In this document: positions 10,601 through 20,459 of the stretch, in pieces
Layout: every line of letters starts with the position of its first letter
Position numbering within the stretch: position 1 is the first letter of the stretch
Assembly: GCA_036245525.1 (NCBI GenBank)
Contig: BTPG01000006.1
Coordinates: 92,556,950 to 92,620,949 of the forward strand
Source of the DNA: Semisulcospira habei
Taxonomy: Eukaryota > Mollusca > Gastropoda > Semisulcospiridae
Direction: 5' to 3'
DNA: 64,000 nt
The notes under the pieces: model-generated
Told to the model about the DNA's origin: nothing
Seen by the model: only the letters and a program-made list of their open reading frames with translations
Database searches by the model: none
Program-made: the position numbers and the translations under genes

Positions 10601-13600
10601 CTTCTGCACCAACAAAATCCATGCTTTCTCAAAATTTCATCAGTTTTCACACATCTGTCAAACCCCTGTGGCCCCTGACCTTTGCGATGAGTCAACTAAA
10701 TTAGTATACATAGGAAGGTCTTAACATCAGCTACCTTTGTGCCAAATTTGATTGAAAAGTTTGCAAAAATGTTGATAATAACTACAATTTTATCCAAAAT
10801 TGGCATTTTATAGACATTTGCCAACCTCTTGTGACCGTTGACCTTTTCCAATGGGTCATCCAAATTAGTATGCATAGATAGGTCTTACCATCAGGTACAT
10901 CTGTAGCAAGTTTGGGTTTGAAGTTGAGAAAAAACATCCTTTGACAAAATATGGCTATTTTTGACCTATTTCCTGAGTTTTTGTGACCCTTGACCTTTCT
11001 AAGGGGTCATTGAAATTAGTATTTATAGAAAGGTCTTACCATCAGATTTTTTGGTACCAAGTTTGGGTTTGAAGTTGTGAATAGTATTTGAGAAAAAATA
11101 AATTATGTCAAAATATAGCTATTTTGATATATTTCCTGATTCCCTGTGAAATTGACCTTCGTGAGAGGTCACTCAAATTGGTGTGTTTAGAAAGGTCTTG
11201 CTACAAAGTATCCTTGGGCCAAGTTTGAAGACTGTAGCTTGAATAGTCTCCGAGAAAATGCCAACATTACAGTTTACAACGGACGACGACCACTGGCCCA
11301 GAACATGGACACACTTTTGCTTCACACGTGAGCCAAAAAAGGAAACATTTCATGAAGATTACTAGTCTTGAACATGAGTGCACATTAGAGAAGATGGAGA
11401 CTTAAATGAACACGATATTTGCTAAACATCTTCGTTTTCTCCATATGGTCATCTCTCTCGAATGTGTAACAGCAAAAAATGCCGAACTAGAGAGACAGGA
11501 TGCTATTGTTGTAAAGCCTGAGGCAGTTACTGGCTGCAGAGAACTACACGGATTCCCTCTTTTTCAATGAGTCGGTAGCGATTTCTAGCTCATTCACATG
11601 ACTGATTTGCTTGTGTATTTTTAAGTTTAAAGTTACAACATTTTTTTATTTTGTTGCCTAAAAAAAAAAAAAAATGCAGAATACTGTAAGTTACACCGAG
11701 TGTAAGTAAAATTGAAGCAACAGTGGTTGGAGAGAGAGGGCCAACTTACCGACTTGGACAGGGAAGAGACTCTCATCATTGATCTGTGACTCCACCCACT
11801 CCATGAGCAGGCTGATGTACTGGGGGGCGGGCAGAGCAGTGGGCTTCTTGTAGTTCACCCCATCACACCAGTGGTACTCATATCTGCAATGTTCACAATC
11901 ACAAAATGTTGAAAAAGAGTTGAATTCCGTAACTGGAAAAGATATAAAGTCTATATATCTATGAAAATGTGTAGGGCTTTAATGTGTTCTGTTTTGCCTG
12001 TAGGCAAAACTGAACATTTTCAAGCCCTAAACAGTTTTCTAGATATATGGAATTCACATCTCTTGCAGGAAATTAATCAACCACAATAGCATAAGACGAG
12101 TGCATCTTGTGTATGGTATATTCCCTGGTAGCAATTAAACTAAAGAGATAGCAATAGCACTGCCCAGCTAGCAATAAAAAAAAAAAAAGTTCAATTTCAT
12201 ACCTGGAAAACGGTCTAGGAAACAAGGTGAGTATCATGAAGTTTTCACTTGCACTTTTGCAGACAGCATTCATTCAAAACCAGATTATCATCACAGCAAG
12301 TAACCATACCTTGGGCCTCCACTCATCGTAGGGCAGGACTGTTCTGTGCAGTTCTCACAAACTGTGCCATACAACAAGTTGATTCGGTTGAAGAAATCAA
12401 CAACTGCAACAACAATGATCAAATCAATTTTACAGATAAAGTAAGAAACCTGACACAGGGAAAAACAAATGTTCTGTGACCCCACTCAGACTACCAACCA
12501 ACAACAAATTATTTCCGGAAATCTGAAGTAGGTTAAAACTGCACGTTTTGACCAACAACCAAAAAATGGATTAAAATTCCGGACAAACAAGCAATATTGT
12601 GTGTTTGTCTGGTCTTTCATTTGTTTCAATCCACTTTTTTTCATCTAAACGTGCAAATCTGACCTACTTCTGATTTCTCAACATCTATTATCCAAGTGAA
12701 ATCTGGGGGCCCAAATTCTTCTCTGGTAGCCCAAACACTCTATTATTATTATTTATTACATTTGTAACATGGTATTTATATGGCACATTTCTCATATTTA
12801 TAACTCAATGCGCAGAATGTAGCCGCAAACTGAACCCAACAAGCACGCTCACGTGAATCACGCACATTCACTCACACTGTACATAAACACAGAACATGCA
12901 CGTGGTGCTAAGGGCAAGCTCGTCAGCTACTGAAGTTGTTTTTCTAATGTGTATGCATGCACATCAATTTGCATTCACCATAAACACAACTTTGTCTCGC
13001 ATGACTAGAAATCCCCAATTTGGCGACGGGTGAATGGATTTGGATCACTGCTGTATTGGATCTACTTTGTTTCCCTGTTTGATTCAAGTTCCTACCAACA
13101 TTCAGCACTTACAGTTAATCAAAAGATACTTTATTATCTGAAAGTTTCATATTGTAAAATATTAGTTGTTGACAGTTCACTTCTTGTAACAGTACCACTC
13201 ATACAATAAACTTCAATATGTCAAACAAACTGTTATCTTTCACAAACCAGACTTCCTGAATCCAACTCCAAGCAGTAGTGCAGATGAGCATTAAAACTGG
13301 ACACTGAGTTTAGCTTATTACCCTGGAATCACAAATCCAAAGTTCAAATGCCTTTTTGTCTGAGCTTGGGTGACAGCGCACACAATTTAAATGACTGAAT
13401 GCCATTCATGGACTAACTATGCCCCGTAATCGAGGCCCAGCAAGAGAATAAATTCTCACGAGCCCCTGCGGATGCAGAGACTCGTGAGAATTTATGCCTT
13501 TTGCAGATGGAACAGGCTGGCTGAAGGACTGTTCTGTCTAAAGCAAAAAGGTGAAATTCAGCTTTCTGGCATTTTGATGAACCTGTATCAGTTTATGGGA

Positions 13601-16179
13601 CTGACAGTCACCCATTTGTTTCTAAACCCACATGAAGCACAGGTCTAAGAGAATGAACAAACAAATGACACAAACCATGGACAGCAACCCAGTCATTGAC
13701 ATCCTCGCCTGGGGGCAACTTGACCACCTCTTTTAGGTCAATACCAGAATTTAGTGAGGCATTGGCCTGTTTGTGAAGACTGTATTTTAAGGTCCCTCGA
13801 TCAAACCGTTTCTTTGGTCGAAACGTCTGAAAGCATGAGAGGAAAAGTTAGTCCTCAGTTCTTAGCAGTATGTAAATCCATTTCAAAGACAGTATATTTG
13901 GTCCTCACTGGCACACATTAAATTCTACTGTTCGTATTCTCACAGCATAAGAACATTATAGGTCGTCTGACATCGATGCGCACAACATTTTTCCCAAATA
14001 TCTTTGAAAAGAACCACTTTTCTATATAATACCAATCTTAGAACAAATATCAGTCAGGGCCAGTTAAATTAATGTGATTTACTTTCAAGAAACTTGAACA
14101 ATGTGTCATCTGTGCTGTACAGTCGTACAACTAGTACAAGAGCACTTTCATGAAGTGACTGAATTCACATTCAGAAATGTGTTCTAGATAGCCCAGTAAA
14201 GAAAAGATTCATTTTCATGTGAATGAGTAAGATGACCAATTTTTTAAACATGAAAGTGAAACGGTGCAGGCAGGCACAGTCTGAATGCTTGACCTTGATA
14301 TTGAAATCTAGCCATTTTCTGCTGGGGCTCTATTAGGGTATTATATACTATTAAAAATAGCTTGTTCTTGCCTTTTGACCAATTTGTATGACTGTACAGC
14401 AAAATCAACAAATCATAGGAGTTAAGTAAAAATAGCCCATATTACTATTAGACCAATCAACACTTAAATGACATCTGTTCTTAAAGTGGTATAGAAAAAC
14501 ATTTCATTGCGGATGTGCCAAATGGAATATATAACTATGTATGTGTGGCTAAAAAAACCCCTGACATTGACATTGAACTGAAGGAGTGAAGGGGTCAACT
14601 TGGCTAAATTTACTAGGCATAAATCGACCCTAGTGAAAATGTACCCTAGTGAAAATCTATCCTACATGAATCCCTCAAGGTGTTAATCTACCTCCAGTGA
14701 TCATCTACCCATGTAAATCTAGTGTAAATTTGTGCTGCTGCTATTTCGCGTACAGCTTTTAGCTGAATAGATTCAAACCTGATGGATTCACTCTAGATGG
14801 GTTTTCCGGGTAGATTCACACTGGGAAGATAATACTGTACAGGGAAGTTAACCCTTCGTCCTTAGACACTTAGTCAATGGAATCAAGGAACTTTATTTTT
14901 ACAATGAGGAAGGAGATTACAATAAGCATCACAATTCAATTTCAAAGAAAGAAAACGGGTTTCACTAAAGCAGTTACATCAATTACAATCACTACATCTT
15001 GTACATGATACTCTTTGTAGAGTATGTGCTATACTAGAAGTGGAAGATGAAAAAGAAGATTAGCAATAGCATTATTTATTTATAAACTATAGGGCTCAGG
15101 AAGCTGATGTCATCACACTAGTTATGACGGCCATCTTGTGAAGCCGCTCATAGGGAAATCACTATCAGGACAATGTCAGAAAAGTCCTGATGTGCTATAA
15201 GCAATAACAGCAAGTCTTGAAATCCCTTTAGGGAAACCGCTAACCAGAATCTGTTTTTGTTTGTTTCCAAAGAGAAAGAAACATGAAGAAAAACGTGTTG
15301 AAACAGTATGATGGTCGCTGACGCGCCAACGCTCCTAGGCAACACGGGGAACTTCCCGAGCCCTATTAGTATTACCATTTACCAATCTGTATGATTACTG
15401 AAGAAGTGTAAATTATCACTTACAAAGTTGCATGTTTTCCTTAATTAAAATGAATATACAAAATCAAAACTGAAATGGTGATGCCAAGCATGTAAAATGC
15501 AGAGAACATACCAACGATGAAAGAAACCTACTTGGAAAATACATTACATAGATATAACACATTTTTTATTATTGTTTGCCAGGTTCTGTTCTGAGCATGA
15601 AAAGATAAGTAGCAAATTGTGTTCTTGTTTCGATTTTCATATGTCTCTTTGAAAAAAAAAACACCCGGTGTTAAACCGAAATATATAAACATTAATTAAT
15701 TAATTAAGTGTATGTCTTTTCTAAGCGTGTTTCTTTCTTCGTTAGGATACATGAATGTTCTCCCGAGTCTCAGTAAACAAACGGATGAATCATCAAAGTA
15801 ATTACTAAGCAAACTAGCACCACGCAAAAAAAAAAAACAAAAAAAAAAAAAACTGAAAGAATGGAAACAAATCAAATCCCTAAGCGTGTTAAATATATTT
15901 CCCTATGAAAAACAAAATACATTAGCAACAAGCACTGACACTAAAGTAAAACACGTTTTCATCATAATGGACGAAAGAATGAGGAAGAAGAAATCGCCAT
16001 GTTTCATTTTGTCTGCCGACGACTTCACGAAGAGATCATAAATATTCAGTCAAACACTGTATGGAATCAAAGACATGATTGTGCTGATTATAAATACGTT
16101 CACGACATAAGAAATACAGTAAAGAAATCACCCTGTCTCTTTCAAAGAAATTCTTGAAAGCTGCTCGAGCTCCTGCCAT
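4600..16179 (-). CDS. MOB3: MOB kinase activator 3 (MOB3), seven coding exons, complete
   Basis: Joining the exons at 16179-16132, 13826-13676, 12403-12310, 11883-11750, 10077-9962, 9729-9643 and 4629-4600 gives 219 residues and a TGA stop, close to the 217 of vertebrate MOB3 proteins. All introns are GT-AG and phases agree throughout. MOB-family proteins are small zinc-binding adaptors that bind and regulate NDR/LATS or MST-type kinases in Hippo-type signalling. MOB3 members bind MST1-type kinases rather than activating LATS. The zinc ligands are visible: Cys85 and Cys90 in CTEQSC, and His167 and His172 in HVYIHHF. Other hallmarks are [54 protein letters not shown] and [12 protein letters not shown]. 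The end REMTERICH matches the MOB3 C-terminus and separates it from MOB1. The gene sits head to head with RUNDC1. Confidence 0.96.
4766..4972. repeat. Foldback repeat family B
   Basis: A hairpin core at 4801-4910 has arms ATTCAAGGGTAGTGCCAGAT and CTGGCACTGCCCTTGAATTA around AGCTTGGTGCTGACAGGCACC. The outer ends are ACCCATTCAGCCCTGA and GGGCTGAATGAGTTAA, with TTAA on the right. It lies in MOB3 intron 6. Confidence 0.8.
5033..5092. repeat. Short family A element with TTAA on both sides
   Basis: TTAA at 5029-5032 and at 5093-5096 flank CCCTTTGCGTGTCGGCAGTG and its inverse. The usual PstI-like centre is missing; the arms meet at TAGTCATGACTA. The TTAA duplication fits a piggyBac-type MITE. Confidence 0.75.
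5147..5216. repeat. Foldback repeat family C
   Basis: GCAAGAGACATAGATTCTCA and AGGATCTATGCCTCTTGC around AGCCCCTGCAGTTGCAGGGGCT. The arms are slightly mismatched. Confidence 0.7.
5244..5440. repeat. Partial family D repeat
   Basis: It shares the segments AAGTTTCAAGACTGTAGCTTG and GAGAAAACGCCAACATTAAA with the complete copies at 10553 and 53363. Both termini are lost. Confidence 0.6.
7917..8751. mobile_element. hAT-like non-autonomous element nested in the piggyBac element
   Basis: Terminal inverted repeats start CAGGGCTTGAAATTAGCGG on the left and CAGGGCTAGAAATTAACTTT on the right when read inward. Both are followed by GGGCCC-rich blocks. A 5-bp direct repeat, TTATC, flanks both ends (7912-7916 and 8752-8756). 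CAGGG termini and a 5-bp duplication suggest a hAT5-type element, though the superfamily call is inference. The element encodes no transposase and is about 835 bp long. Confidence 0.7.
8757..8925 (-). pseudogene. piggyBac transposase N-terminal relic
   Basis: From an ATG at 8925 the minus strand reads [17 protein letters not shown] and later, in another frame, an acidic serine stretch SDSESSASE typical of piggyBac transposase N-termini. A frameshift separates the two parts, and the hAT-like element interrupts the sequence at 8756. No catalytic region was found further on. Confidence 0.5.
9484..9602. repeat. Degenerate foldback repeat family B
   Basis: TTGACCATGATAGGCCCAAG and CTTGAACTATCATGGTTGA mark the arms. 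The centre is mismatched and the copy is old. Confidence 0.55.
9643..9729 (-). CDS. MOB3: MOB3 exon 6
   Basis: The acceptor CTGTTTCAG precedes 29 codons containing [15 protein letters not shown] and KKELEPL. The donor is GTCAGT. Phase 0 on both sides. Confidence 0.95.
9756..9899. repeat. Foldback repeat family B
   Basis: A clean hairpin between MOB3 exons 5 and 6: GGTGGTGCCAGCATAGCTTG and its inverse around GCGCTGATAGGCGC. The outer left end TAACTCATTTAGCCCC is typical of the family. Confidence 0.75.
9962..10077 (-). CDS. MOB3: MOB3 exon 5
   Basis: Encodes [17 protein letters not shown] and [12 protein letters not shown], which hold the two zinc-binding histidines (residues 167 and 172). 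Acceptor CACTCACAG, donor GTAAGT. Entry phase 1, exit phase 0. Confidence 0.96.
10125..10275. repeat. Foldback repeat family B
   Basis: GGAGGTGCCAGAACAGCTTG and its inverse around GCGCCTGCAGGCGTC, in MOB3 intron 4 near exon 5. Confidence 0.75.
10553..11334. mobile_element. Family D element with GGCTCACGTG termini and internal repeats
   Basis: The ends are TGGCTCACGTGT and the inverse CACACGTGAGCC. The interior is a series of diverged direct repeats of about 112 bp. Each carries a phrase such as GACCTTTTCCAATGGGTCATC, then AATTAGTATGCATAGATAGG, then CCAAGTTTGGGTTTGAAGTT. The same structure in inverted orientation is at 53363-54150. There is no coding capacity. Class unknown; probably a non-autonomous DNA element. 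Confidence 0.7.
11750..11883 (-). CDS. MOB3: MOB3 exon 4
   Basis: Encodes [14 protein letters not shown] through [14 protein letters not shown]. Acceptor CATTGCAG, donor GTAAGT. Enters in phase 2 and leaves in phase 1. Confidence 0.95.
11973..12029. repeat. Short palindrome in MOB3 intron 3
   Basis: AGGGCTTTAATGTGTTCTG and CTGAACATTTTCAAGCCCT flank the centre TTTTGCCTGTAGGCAAAA. It occurs once here and its family is unknown. Confidence 0.55.
12310..12403 (-). CDS. MOB3: MOB3 exon 3
   Basis: Encodes [13 protein letters not shown] and [16 protein letters not shown], including zinc ligands Cys85 and Cys90. Acceptor GTTGTTGCAG, donor GTATGG. Enters phase 1, leaves phase 2. Confidence 0.96.
12517..12679. 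repeat. Hairpin element in MOB3 intron 2
   Basis: GGAAATCTGAAGTAGGTTA at the left pairs with TGACCTACTTCTGATTTC at the right, and the inner parts (TGCACGTTTTGA and CTAAACGTGCA) also pair. It is a non-coding MITE-like element of unknown class. Confidence 0.55.
12700..13430. other. MOB3 intron 2 stretch without genes
   Basis: Near 12741-12800, a TTATTATTATTATTTATTAC run leads into TTTATATGGCACATTTCTC. This resembles the 3' parts of common invertebrate retroposons, but the match is too weak to assign. Nothing else is recognised. Confidence 0.3.
13435..13610. repeat. Foldback repeat family C, long form
   Basis: The core GAATAAATTCTCACGAGCCC and its inverse are followed by the long-form right side (AAATTCAGCTTTCTGG, then CAGTCACCCAT). 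It ends about 60 bp from MOB3 exon 2. Confidence 0.7.
13676..13826 (-). CDS. MOB3: MOB3 exon 2
   Basis: Encodes [17 protein letters not shown] through [14 protein letters not shown]. The acceptor ATGCTTTCAG is strong; the donor is GTTTGT. Phase 0 in, phase 1 out. Confidence 0.96.
13830..15090. other. MOB3 intron 1 stretch without genes
   Basis: AT-rich intron. Near 14610-14820 there are short repeated phrases (CCCTAGTGAAAATGTACCCTA and TAGATTCA variants) that partly invert on each other and look like a decayed inverted-repeat element. No coding sequence seen. Confidence 0.35.
15092..15363. mobile_element. Short MITE with TA flanks in MOB3 intron 1
   Basis: The ends GGGCTCAGGAAG and the inverse CTTCCCGAGCCC are flanked by TA on each side. 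It is about 272 bp and non-coding. A TA duplication points to Tc1/mariner-like mobilisation; this is inference. Confidence 0.5.
16132..16179 (-). CDS. MOB3: MOB3 exon 1 with start codon
   Basis: The ATG in CCAAGATGGCAGG starts [16 protein letters not shown], followed by the donor GTGATT. It corresponds to the short variable N-terminus of MOB3 proteins, and phase 0 joins TFRPKKRF in exon 2. Confidence 0.9.
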
Positions 16180-16668
16180 CTTGGATCACCTAGGGCTTGA
16201 CTCGTGACATCAGTTTCGTATACTAAGTCCAATATAATGTGGTAGTCAACACTGAAATACCATTTTGTAAGTGAAGATAACATTACTGTTTAACAATATT
16301 GTATTATTTCTCTCTTGTTATGCGAAACTATTTTTATAAAATTTAGCTCCGTTTGGTGGGATTTGCGTGGGCATGGATCGTCAAAAATTATGAATTTCCA
16401 CTCACAATACGACTACACATTCGCTTGCATGTTAAGAGAAGTAAGATTATTTTGTTTATTCTGCTAGTGCCTTTCGTCTTACTGTTGTTTTACATTGAAC
16501 ATGCTTGCAAAAATAGCAGACTTTTGATGTCAAACGCGAGGCGGCTAGACGTGGGGAAGGCAACAGCTGTTGGTAGTGTTGCTTGTGAATGTGATGTCAA
16601 AACCCTGTTAAAAAATCTGCTCAAGCACGGATATCACTGATAGTTTTGCGTGCCTGAGGAACAGAGAG
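16180..16668. promoter_or_regulatory. Probable shared promoter of MOB3 and RUNDC1
   Basis: This 489-bp interval separates the MOB3 start codon from a strong plus-strand donor (AGAGAG followed by GTAAGT at 16669). The first RUNDC1 coding exon begins right after an acceptor with only 24 bases of leader, so an upstream non-coding exon is required. This interval is the natural place for that exon and for transcription starts in both directions. No TATA box or transcript evidence was identified. Confidence 0.45.
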
Positions 16669-16674
16669 GTAAGT
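16669..16674 (+). other. Candidate donor of RUNDC1 non-coding exon 1
   Basis: AGAGAG then GTAAGT is close to consensus. Pairing it with the acceptor at 22488 would make a 5.8-kb first intron. Inferred from the need for an upstream leader exon. Confidence 0.4.
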
Positions 16675-16929
16675 AAATGAGATCGATTCTTACCGGCAAA
16701 CAGCATAATTCTCACGAGCAGCCATAACCTACTGGCGACTGGGTAAAATCTTTCTGAAATTTCTATCTCGTTTAGTCTTGATAGGACTATGTCATGAATA
16801 GTATTTTGCCTCTCGTGTTTGTGTGTCCTTTATCATAGTTTATGTGTACTGCAGAGGGGGAAAATGTCACTCAGTTAATTTCTTTGGCGCAGAACTGGCA
16901 GAAGTGTTTATTAGCACCGAAATAGTGGA

Positions 16930-17116
16930 CACTATGCCCCCTACTGGCCTTCTCCGCACCTCAACACGAGGTACCCGCGGTCACAAAAGCAAACTGTTGG
17001 TACCTCAGTCAAGAACTGATGTCCAACTCCACTCTTTCAGCCAACCGTCTCTGGAACTCTCTGCCACCAGTAGCCACCTCCATAGACTCCCTTCCCAACT
17101 TCAAGCACATTGCTGA
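16930..17116 (+). mobile_element. Fragment of a LINE reverse-transcriptase ORF end
   Basis: The plus strand reads LLRTSTRGTRGHKSKLLVPQ and RTDVQLHSFS and then, after a one-base shift, NRLWNSLPP and NFKHIAEG with a stop. This arrangement (RGHSKKL..PRSRTDLRLHSFS...WNSLP) is the C-terminal end of many CR1/L2-like non-LTR ORF2 proteins. It is strongly truncated and frameshifted. Confidence 0.55.
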
Positions 17117-17408
17117 AGGTTGAAAAGTACCCCCCCCCCCCCCCTTCCTCCCTCCCTTCCCTTTCTGTTATGTGGTAGTCCTTGTCTTAGTATGGTGCAA
17201 TCACACCAGACACAATCACATAGGGTTCTTGTAAAGAAACTTCACTCATTTGCAACTCGTCACACGTGGGACAAGGTTGTAGACCACACTGGAGTAACAC
17301 TAACAGTTCCAACAGTACTTTATTCTCACAATGCAACCTCAGCACAATGCATCCACACTTTGATACACTGTCTCATACAATGCATGCCATCTACAATTTT
17401 GATACATT

Positions 17409-17640
17409 GTGGTCCGAAAAAATCAGTGGGGGGGGGGGGGGGGGGTACAGATAAGGCGCGTGCTTCCAGGGTCCGAAAAAAATCAAACAGCAGGGGGGTG
17501 GGTGGAGGGGGGGGGGGTGCTTCCATGGTCTGAAAAAAATCGAACGATGTGGGTGGAGGGGGGGGGGGTGCTTCCAGGTTCCGAAAGATACCTACAAGGA
17601 GGCCAGGGGAGGGGGAGTGCTGCAATAACATTAAACCACC
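17409..17640. repeat. G-rich minisatellite, about 55-bp unit, four copies
   Basis: The phrase GGTCCGAAAAAAATC, a long G tract, then GTGCTTCCAG recurs starting near 17411, 17470, 17527 and 17579. G runs reach 18. C runs lie on either side (17131-17147 and 17638-17648). It is in RUNDC1 intron 1 and prone to form G-quadruplexes. Confidence 0.8.
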
Positions 17641-18221
17641 CCCCCCCCTCCTTCTCAGACCATGTTGTGGCCTGGTAGTGAATGACTTTTGTTGTTTTTT
17701 TTTAGGCCCAGGAGGGGTTGCTGTAGTACCAAAGGACCCCCCCCCCCCCCTTGGATCCGGTGTTGTATACTTACAGATTTCCAGAGCAGTCTGGCAAATT
17801 ACACAGCTCAACCAATCAGAAAAGAAAATGTAACCAAAACTCATTAATATTCATTAAAAAGAATACTCTAGAACTATCTACAGTCTTTCACTAACAAGTA
17901 ACATCTAGGTGCATTCTGTAAATGTTGCGAAATGTAGCCAACGTGTACTACACAACTTTGATGTCATACTTGAGGTCACTAGAATAATTGTGCCCTTTCC
18001 AGAACCTCCCAGCTTAATCAAGGTTGGACTTCACAACAATGTGCAACATTCTAGCTACATGAAAACAAAATCAGCAATTCTCCATGCATAAGAAACAAAT
18101 CATACTAAAAAGGTATGTGACTCTGATCTAAAATAACTCAACTGAACAACAGATCTTTCCTATGATTAACATACACATGAAAGGAAATAACATAACCACA
18201 AACGTAACAGTCACTTTCTCT

Positions 18222-18375
18222 AACCCTTTTCATCCTGATACTTCCATGCTTGAAATAAATTTGACTATGACAGTTCAAGGGTGGTGCCAGAATAGCTTGG
18301 CACCTGAAGCACCAAGCTATTCTGGCACCATCCTTGAACTAAAATGGTTGATTTATTTCCTAATCTGTAATGTAG
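18222..18375. repeat. Foldback repeat family B
   Basis: TTGACTATGACAGTTCAAGG with its inverse around TTGGCACCTGAAGCACCAA. The outer left end is TAACCCTTTTCATCC. Confidence 0.75.
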
Positions 18376-19067
18376 CCTTCATAGTACAATAAGCTTTTTT
18401 TCTTTAAAAATTAGCCTCTCTGGGTAAAGATTTTAACCTGTTTTTATTGTAGTACCTACCACCTTTTAGTCATATCATTTTCCTACCCCTTGCGTGCGCA
18501 CACAGTGGGTTATCCCTCTCTATAGACATTTCTACTCCAAAGAAAGATGAAGAAGAAAAAATGTCTGAATTTTTTTTTTTTTTTTAAATGTGCATTTGAT
18601 CTGTTGATTTATAGATGAACAATACACTTGTTATATAGTATTTATTACACTTACATTTTGAGTATCCAAAATGTGCACTTTCCAATGGCCCTAACACTGT
18701 TAAGACATTCTGTGTTAGTACTAGTAGGCACACCACACTGCTTTTTCCCCCCGCGCTCTTTGGTTAGTAAAAAGGTGGACAGAGAGGTCTTTCTCACCGA
18801 GCCTCTTGCCCACCCTCAGGGTCCTTTTATTTTTGTCATCTGTTGTCAGCCAGTTTGTGCAGTAGGAACAAAGAAAAGTAGTAACAGCAAACTTAAAACT
18901 CCGTGAAAATATACCCTGCATGAGCAATTTTCAAACATGACAGGGAAAAGTGAAAACTAAAAATACTTGTGGTGTAAAGTGATATATACTGCCTTCCCCA
19001 CAAGCATAGTCAAACAAAGCAATTAGGACCAGAAATTGTGATCATATTTATAGTTATTCACAACATG

Positions 19068-19802
19068 TTAAAGATGCCCTGCTCTTTCATCAAAATATCT
19101 ATCTATATCCCGTAGTCTTGCCGACCGTTGGGGCACCACTGATGACTTGGCAACCAGCTCCCTCCAATCCTCTCTGTTCTCTGCCATTCTCAGCGTATCG
19201 CCCAGCTTCAGTCCTGTCCACTCTGAGATATTGTCCTCCCATCTTTTCCTCTGTCTTCCTCTCCTTCGTCCTCCTTGCACAGTGCCTTGCAGGCCGATTG
19301 TTTTGGCAAGCCCTGCTGAACGCGTGACATGCCCATACCACTTCAGTTTGCGTTTTCTCACAATGGCTAATAAGTCTTCATAGGGCCCGATGGCTTGCCT
19401 GATTCTGCTTCCCACTTCCTCATTTGTGATGTGATCTCTGTATGAGATGCCAAGCAGCCTTCGAAAACATCTCATTTCAGTGGCTTGTATCCTCCTTTCA
19501 AGGTCTGCTGTGAGGGTCCATGACTCGCAGGCATACAAGAACACTGAGATGACTAAGGAGCGCATCAGTCTGATCTTGGAGCAGAGTGTGATGTTTCTGT
19601 CCTTCCATATGGTCTTCAATCTTGTCAGTGCTGTTGTTGTCTGCGACAGTATTTCTGGTTTTGATCCCTCATCTGTCACAATGGCTCCTAAGTATTTGAA
19701 TTTCTTAACTGTTTCCAGTTTGTGGCCTCCAACCATGATTTCAGTGCCAATGCCACTGGCATTATTGGTCATCAGTTTGGTCTTCTCTGCACTGATTTCC
19801 AT
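19068..19802 (-). pseudogene. Non-LTR retrotransposon reverse transcriptase, C-terminal part
   Basis: An open frame of 244 codons reads ISAEKTKLMTN, then KLETVKKFKYLGAIVTDEGS, SLVISVFLYACESWTLTAD, RKLKWYGHVTRS and RRRGRQRKRWEDNISEW. These are the end of the RT domain (FKYLG) and the C-terminal thumb and tail typical of animal endonuclease-reverse transcriptase LINEs. The RT catalytic YxDD lies upstream and is absent, so this is a 5'-truncated copy. The last eight codons (FDERAGHL) come from the flanking target duplication. The clade is not determined. Confidence 0.85.
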
Positions 19803-19832
19803 CCCATATGCCCTGCTCTTTCATCAAAATAT
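19074..19832 (-). mobile_element. 5'-truncated LINE insertion with 25-bp target-site duplication
   Basis: The 25-bp direct repeat beginning ATGCCCTGCTCTTTC occurs at 19074-19098 and at 19808-19832, exactly bracketing the LINE (19099-19807). The 3' end, read on the minus strand, is a short GATA-type tail (GGATATAGATAG). The duplication is perfect, so the insertion is recent compared with most repeats here. Confidence 0.88.
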
Positions 19833-20459
19833 AATGTGAATAAATAATGAAAAATAGTTAACTTCTGATCTAACAAATCTCTAGTGGGCCCAATTTTTCT
19901 TCTTGTTATATCCCGAGTTTGTTTTTAAGCAAAGTAAATTGCATGGAAAAGTGCTTTCAGAACCTCTAAAAAAAGAGTTTTGTTAAAATGTTATATCAAC
20001 TAAATTTAGCGAAGTAGACTGCATTGAACAGAAATACTATAGTCACCATACTAAATTTTGGTGTAAAATATAAAATATCAAAAAATAAGAATTGTCTTTA
20101 AACTTAAGTGTGTAGTAATGCAGTAGTAGTATAGTCAGTATTCACATTTGTTGTGAAAACAATTTGCAGTTAATTCTTTATTTCTGTAACTACTGAAATA
20201 CAACAGAGCTGTTTGCTCTAGTGCATTTTATTACAGACAAAATGGAGTAAAATAATTTGTTGTGTTTCATGTTTCTAACTTACAGGGTTTTCAACCTCTA
20301 TTTTCTGTTTTTCTTAATTTACATAATGTGAACTATAATGTGCAGTGGTCATACTCATAATCAACCCATTTATTGCATCACCATGAACTTGACTTTGAGC
20401 TTTGCGTGAATTTTGCTGATGTTGTAGTTAGGACATATTTATCATCTAATATTATTATT

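Noticed and set aside
16353..16640. Open frame with a hydrophobic segment between MOB3 and RUNDC1
   Set aside because: It has no ATG start (the first codon would be TTG), no homology that I recognise, and lies in the presumed promoter and leader region.
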